From contig JAAVDV010000014.1 in assembly GCA_014801595.1 (NCBI GenBank), positions 1-11,087 on the forward strand: a stretch of DNA of 11,087 bases, read 5' to 3'. This stretch comes from Bacteroides sp. (lineage in GTDB: Bacteria; Bacteroidota; Bacteroidia; Bacteroidales; Muribaculaceae). Positions 7,389-11,087 of the stretch are shown one piece after another (within the stretch, counting starts at the first letter, position 1; each line of letters begins with the position of its first letter). The translations under genes and the position numbers were made by a program. The notes under the pieces are model-generated. The model was not told the origin of the DNA, made no database searches, and saw nothing but the letters and a program-made list of their open reading frames with translations.

Positions 7389-9248
7389 ATGAAAAATTTA
7401 TTATTAACACTGACACTCGCCGCATTAACTTCAGCGACGTTGTCGGCTGCCTCGCCCGGCACAGACATCATATCAATCTCCACTCTCTCCGATGCCGGTA
7501 TTACATTGCCGGAGGAAAGTAATTATGATACCAACGAGTATGTATCTCCGGTCACCGGGATATCCTATCAACTGACTGGACTCGCTGACAAGGGGGAGGG
7601 TATCATGGAATTCGGAATGGGGCTGTCGTTAAAAAATACCGAGGCCACAGAATTATATCTGAAGGAAATCCGTGTAACCGATATGTCAGGTTCATTCTCC
7701 GTATATTGCGGAAATGAGCTTATATCGTCATCCCCTTTTATGCAAGAGGGAATCAGTAATTTCAATATCGATATCGCCTCCGGTATTCTCAAAGCCGATG
7801 CTCCCTATCACTATATGGGTATATGGCCTTATCTGGGTGAGGCTTCTTCAATAGAAATCGAATGGAGTGATGAGGCTCCTCTCGCCACAGCCGGCCGCCC
7901 CTATATAGTGGTCAACTCTGACCTTGGATGTCCTTCCGGCACGACAGTCACCATAGATTCCGATACGACCGAGGCCTTAATCGAGGTGAGGATGACAAGA
8001 AACAATGAGGTCATCCTTGAATCAGTGCTTGAGAATCCCGCCACTGTCACTCTCTCAGGCGAAATCGATGATGTAATCCTCATTGAAGCACGCGCTGTAG
8101 TCGATCAAGAGGGGTGGATGCCCTCGGAATGGATAAGCCGTAAAGTGAAGATTACACCCATTTATTTGATGGAGCCTGAATTCAGCATCTCATCTTATAG
8201 CTCTATTGTAGTTCTGGGACAATCCGTGACCATAAGCAATCCCAACATCAATGGAACAATGACGTATAGCGTCGGAGGAGAAGACCCGGTAACTACCACG
8301 GATTCGACAGTTACGGTGACTGTCGATGGGCAGATCGGCGACTCATGGAGTATCTCCGCTTATTGTGAGGCCGATGGATGTGAAACTTCGGAAATCGCAG
8401 AATGGAATGGTACGATTGATACCAATGTATGCCCCGCTCCGACATTCTCACCCGGCGAAGGTGAACAGCCTTTCGGAACGGAAATACATATTTCCGCAAC
8501 TTATCCGGCCCAATCCGTCACATATCGAATCAACGGAGGGGAATGGACCACATCCACCTCTCTTTGGGATCTCTCGGTGACACTTGAGGAGGATATGACC
8601 ATTGAGGCTTACAGCTCCGCGGAATCACCCTATGTCGACAGCGAGATAGTCTCGGCCTCATTCTCTATAGAACAGCTGGGCGAGCTCTGCGATGTCATTG
8701 ACTGCGCTACTTTCGGACTCTCCGGGTATGATGAAGAAAAAGTCTATACCTCCGGGAAAAGTGCAAACGGTGCATCCTACAGTTTCAAGGGGCAATGTGC
8801 CATGAACGCCATGAACATCAATTCATCACGATATATCGCCACCGTGGCTTCCGATAAAAAAATTACTCGCATAAAAGTCGATGCTCTCTATAACTGTGGA
8901 CTTCTGCTCTATGTATCCGATGAGATAATTGACCAACCTGATGCCTCAATGACACCGATTACAATTGTAGAGGGTGAATATGCCTCGGGGGAATGGATTA
9001 CTATGTCGGAAACAAGCACTGCGAAATATTTCTATCTTACGACTGTCGACGGATATATGAGCAATAATATAAGCCGCGTCGTAGTGGAGTATTCATCCGG
9101 CAGCGTGGGAATCATTACAATTGATGATTCCGCATCTGATGTCGATACTGTTTATCATGATCTCACCGGACGCCGTGTGGTTTCTCCCGGCAAGGGAATA
9201 TATCTGAAGACATCCAATGGTAAAACATCTAAGGTTATTGTAATGTAA
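7389..9248 (+). CDS. Secreted protein with chitobiase C-terminal-like modules and T9SS-like tail
   Basis: A 619-residue exported protein with a signal peptide likely cut after Ala20. Residues about 25-165 form a beta domain I cannot name. Three Ig-like modules follow, at about 171-256, 259-344 and 348-428. The third, opening with CPAPTFSPGEGEQPFGTEIH and continuing with VTYRINGGEW, is closest to the chitobiase/beta-hexosaminidase C-terminal domain, a non-catalytic beta sandwich common in Bacteroidetes surface proteins. Residues about 435-575 look like another beta sandwich (YIATVASDKKITRIKVDA). The tail from residue 588 is VYHDLTGRRV, then GIYLKTSNGK, then SKVIVM. The start lies 48 nt after the previous stop with no convincing promoter in the gap, so it is probably the third gene of the operon; a hairpin follows 25 nt after its stop. 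No glycosidase or protease motif is seen; a binding or adhesin role is inferred. Confidence 0.75.
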   Translation: MKNLLLTLTLAALTSATLSAASPGTDIISISTLSDAGITLPEESNYDTNEYVSPVTGISYQLTGLADKGEGIMEFGMGLSLKNTEATELYLKEIRVTDMSGSFSVYCGNELISSSPFMQEGISNFNIDIASGILKADAPYHYMGIWPYLGEASSIEIEWSDEAPLATAGRPYIVVNSDLGCPSGTTVTIDSDTTEALIEVRMTRNNEVILESVLENPATVTLSGEIDDVILIEARAVVDQEGWMPSEWISRKVKITPIYLMEPEFSISSYSSIVVLGQSVTISNPNINGTMTYSVGGEDPVTTTDSTVTVTVDGQIGDSWSISAYCEADGCETSEIAEWNGTIDTNVCPAPTFSPGEGEQPFGTEIHISATYPAQSVTYRINGGEWTTSTSLWDLSVTLEEDMTIEAYSSAESPYVDSEIVSASFSIEQLGELCDVIDCATFGLSGYDEEKVYTSGKSANGASYSFKGQCAMNAMNINSSRYIATVASDKKITRIKVDALYNCGLLLYVSDEIIDQPDASMTPITIVEGEYASGEWITMSETSTAKYFYLTTVDGYMSNNISRVVVEYSSGSVGIITIDDSASDVDTVYHDLTGRRVVSPGKGIYLKTSNGKTSKVIVM

Positions 9249-9273
9249 TTTCTTCATTTAAAGTTGGTTGATG

Positions 9274-9319
9274 TGTGAACCTCCCGGAGGTGATGTTTAT
9301 TGCTCCGGGAGTGTTCACA
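9274..9319 (+). terminator. Strong hairpin ending the three-gene operon
   Basis: The arms are tgtgaac-ctcccgga (9274-9288) and tccgggag-t-gttcaca (9304-9319): 15 base pairs with one bulged T and a 15-nt loop. It starts 25 nt after the stop of the chitobiase-module gene. The following sequence (ttacttatc) is only mildly T-rich, so termination may be incomplete and some readthrough into the protease gene is possible. The right arm also overlaps the expected -33 position of the next promoter, so a regulatory role is an alternative. Confidence 0.6.
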
Positions 9320-9336
9320 TTACTTATCATCCATAC

Positions 9337-9344
9337 TATATTTG
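9337..9344 (+). promoter_or_regulatory. Possible promoter -7 box for the M6 protease gene
   Basis: TATATTTG matches TAnnTTTG and sits 30 nt before the ATG at 9375, giving a leader of about 24 nt. No good -33 TTTG is found at the right distance: the sequence there (about 9312-9317) is tgttca and belongs to the hairpin arm. The promoter may be weak, or may depend on an activator. Confidence 0.4.
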
Positions 9345-9374
9345 ACTACTGTCTACCGCTTAAAATAAATATCT

Positions 9375-10835
9375 ATGTCATCAATCTCCTTTTATTTAGC
9401 CGCACTCCTTACTCTCTCATCCTCATCCGTAGTGTGCAATGCTGCTGAATATCTATCTTCATCAGAAAAAATTGAATACCGACGTCAAGCCACCCCTAAA
9501 AGGATTCGTATATCCGACTATCCCGTAATTGGCCGAAGTAAGAGTCTCGTCCTCCTCGTTGATTTCAATGATGTAAGGTTTTCTACACTCCCTGACGCGT
9601 ATTCCTATTTCAACGGTATGCTCAATGAGGAGGGATTCCGTTATGAAAACGGAGCCGATGGATCTGCGCGTGACTATTATTTAGCAAGTTCCGCCGGTAA
9701 TTTTGATCCGGATTTCGTTGTTGTTGGTCCCATCACTCTCCCTAAGGACAGAGCGGCATATGGTGCCGATGATGAGGGATGGCTTGATCTGAGAGGGCAC
9801 GAAATGGTGGTGGATGCCTGTGTCATTGCTGACTCAACCATTGACTTCCGCGACTTTGACCTTGATGCTGACGGCGAGGTTGACAATGTATACGTATTCT
9901 ATGCCGGCTACGGACAAGCGGACACGATGGAGCCGGATGCGCTTTGGCCTCAAAGCAATATGCTCCATACCAACAAGGATGTCGATCTGATACTCGATGG
10001 CGTAAGAATCAACCATTACGCTTACAGCAACGAACTCCGGTACGAGGGTAATTCAAATCCCCCCATGCCTGTCGGTATCGGAACATTTGTGCATGAATTC
10101 GGACATGTCCTCGGTATATCTGACCATTACGACAGCACTTTCGCAGGTCATCGCCCCGGTGTGGATAACTGGGATACCATGGCGGCTGCCAATTACTTCA
10201 ACAATATGCACACCCCACCCCTATTCTCAGCTTTTGAGCGTGGTGAACTTGGTTGGCTGACTTATTCGGATCTCACAGGAGTCCACAATGGGGATATTGT
10301 GACTCTTCCTCCCCTCGATGAGTCAAATATGGCATATCGCGTGTCTGTGGCCGGGAACGGAGGAAATGAATATTTTATTCTGGAAAACCGTCGGCAACGA
10401 GGTTGGGACACATACTTACCCGGTGAAGGTATGATTGTATGGCACATAGATATGGATGAGGATGCATGGCTCTCAAACAATGTGAACACCGACCCATCTC
10501 ATAATCGGGTTGACATCGTGGAAGCTGATGGTTACGAGAGTCTCAATAATCTTGCCGGTGATCCATTTCCGGGCAAACGCAATGTGAGGGAGTTTGACTT
10601 TACCGATTGGAACGGCAACAGGGTATTCTCCATAGCCGATTTGGTGGAAGATGAGGAGGAAAACATATCGTTCCGTTTCTCATCAACCGAATTCACTCAT
10701 GTCAATGATATTGAAAGTGTCAACTCTTCCAATCTTCAAATTTATGATTTCACCGGTCAACCGGTCGACAGCTCTTATCAAGGTCTTGTGATTGCAGTTT
10801 ATCCCGACGGAACTACCCGAAAATTTCGTCAATAG
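9375..10835 (+). CDS. Secreted M6-family (immune inhibitor A-like) zinc metalloprotease with T9SS-like tail
   Basis: A 486-residue exported endopeptidase of the metzincin type. The start is fixed by an in-frame stop three codons upstream. The leader is hydrophobic (about 1-23) but has no Lys or Arg before the core, which is unusual for a signal peptide. Zinc-binding HEFGHVLGISDHYD begins at His240: His240, His244 and probably Asp250 bind zinc, and Glu241 is the catalytic base. WDTM (266-269) fits the Met-turn. A loop DFDLDADGEVD (160-170) looks like a calcium site, as often seen in M6 enzymes. Later motifs ENRRQ and GEGMIVWHID are also typical of the family. The tail (about 449-486: IYDFTGQPV, then a strand, then TTRKFRQ) resembles those of the three genes upstream. 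No long propeptide is evident. It has its own possible promoter after the hairpin and is followed by a strong terminator. Substrates are unknown; host proteins or the neighbouring surface proteins are possibilities. Confidence 0.9.
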   Translation: MSSISFYLAALLTLSSSSVVCNAAEYLSSSEKIEYRRQATPKRIRISDYPVIGRSKSLVLLVDFNDVRFSTLPDAYSYFNGMLNEEGFRYENGADGSARDYYLASSAGNFDPDFVVVGPITLPKDRAAYGADDEGWLDLRGHEMVVDACVIADSTIDFRDFDLDADGEVDNVYVFYAGYGQADTMEPDALWPQSNMLHTNKDVDLILDGVRINHYAYSNELRYEGNSNPPMPVGIGTFVHEFGHVLGISDHYDSTFAGHRPGVDNWDTMAAANYFNNMHTPPLFSAFERGELGWLTYSDLTGVHNGDIVTLPPLDESNMAYRVSVAGNGGNEYFILENRRQRGWDTYLPGEGMIVWHIDMDEDAWLSNNVNTDPSHNRVDIVEADGYESLNNLAGDPFPGKRNVREFDFTDWNGNRVFSIADLVEDEEENISFRFSSTEFTHVNDIESVNSSNLQIYDFTGQPVDSSYQGLVIAVYPDGTTRKFRQ

Positions 10836-10860
10836 ACCGAAACCTTAACGCTTACCGATG

Positions 10861-10907
10861 CCCGGACTAATCTTTAGCAATACAGGAATTTATTAGTTAA
10901 TACCGGG
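10861..10907. other. Bulged inverted repeat in the protease gene 3' region
   Basis: cccgg-actaat (10861-10871) pairs with attagt (10892-10897) and ccggg (10903-10907), with a five-base bulge (taata) between the two right-hand blocks and a loop of about 20 nt. It lies between the protease stop and the strong terminator. It may be part of the 3' untranslated region, or mean nothing. Confidence 0.3.
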
Positions 10908-10936
10908 TATAATAACTCCCATACACTCAAGAAATT

Positions 10937-10990
10937 TAAAATTCCGTTCTCACAACGTCAACAATTATTGGAGAACGGAATTTTATTTTT
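10937..10990 (+). terminator. Rho-independent terminator after the protease gene
   Basis: The stem is taaaattccgttctc (10937-10951) against gagaacggaatttta (10971-10985): 15 uninterrupted base pairs with a 19-nt loop, followed by a T-rich run (attttt, to 10990). The left side is A-rich, so it could also stop transcription arriving on the minus strand. It is the clearest terminator in the window and marks the end of the cluster. Confidence 0.85.
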
Positions 10991-11061
10991 GATTTACACT
11001 ATCAGAAGTCAAGTTTCTTCCGATATTAGACCCAATCCCCCTCAAATCTGTTAAATTGCAT

Positions 11062-11087
11062 ATGCTTGAAATTGACGAGAAATTTGG
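11062..11087 (+). CDS. Possible start of a gene running off the right edge
   Basis: An ATG at 11062 opens a frame reading MLEIDEKF to the window end. The frame is open back to a TGA at 10990-10992. It follows the terminator by about 75 nt, a typical place for a new gene, but no full promoter is seen (only ttaaattg at 11051-11058, one base short of the -7 consensus). Too short to assign. Confidence 0.25.

Overview
The window looks like a chromosomal segment from a gut Bacteroidales species, most likely in or near the Muribaculaceae/Prevotella/Bacteroides range. The reasons are Bacteroidetes-type promoters (-33 TTTG-like / -7 TAnnTTTG), the lack of clear Shine-Dalgarno sequences, a membrane-spanning TPR/AraC-type regulator, and a set of secreted multidomain beta-sandwich proteins with short C-terminal tails like those of the type IX secretion system (T9SS). 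The family placement is inference. All five complete genes lie on the + strand. No tRNA, rRNA, CRISPR array or insertion sequence is seen.

Layout. Bases 1-125 hold a long imperfect inverted repeat, with a reading frame on the minus strand that runs off the left edge. Next, 255-2048 encodes a one-component sensor-regulator: signal/lipobox, periplasmic TPR-like helices, one transmembrane helix, and a cytoplasmic AraC HTH domain. Its own promoter sits just upstream and argues for a later start codon than the longest frame. A second, near-perfect promoter at 2140-2170 leads into three closely spaced genes: a 1074-residue modular surface protein (2238-5462), an Omp28-like protein with a thioredoxin-type CxxC motif (5475-7340), and a protein with chitobiase-C-terminal-like modules (7389-9248). 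A strong hairpin (9274-9319) and a weaker promoter separate these from an M6-family zinc metalloprotease (9375-10835). A textbook intrinsic terminator (10937-10990) closes the cluster. A possible gene start lies in the last 26 bases.

How it may work together. The four downstream products all begin with a signal peptide and end in a related tail of about 30-50 residues (an aromatic/Asp/Gly-containing strand, a GIYI-like strand, a basic strand). This suggests export by a common route to the cell surface or outside. The sensor-regulator is the natural candidate to control them, though its signal and targets cannot be read from sequence. I see an accessory surface-protein/protease cluster built from mostly familiar folds in an unfamiliar combination. 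The parts least explained by known families are the duplicated module inside the 1074-residue protein and the shared export tail.
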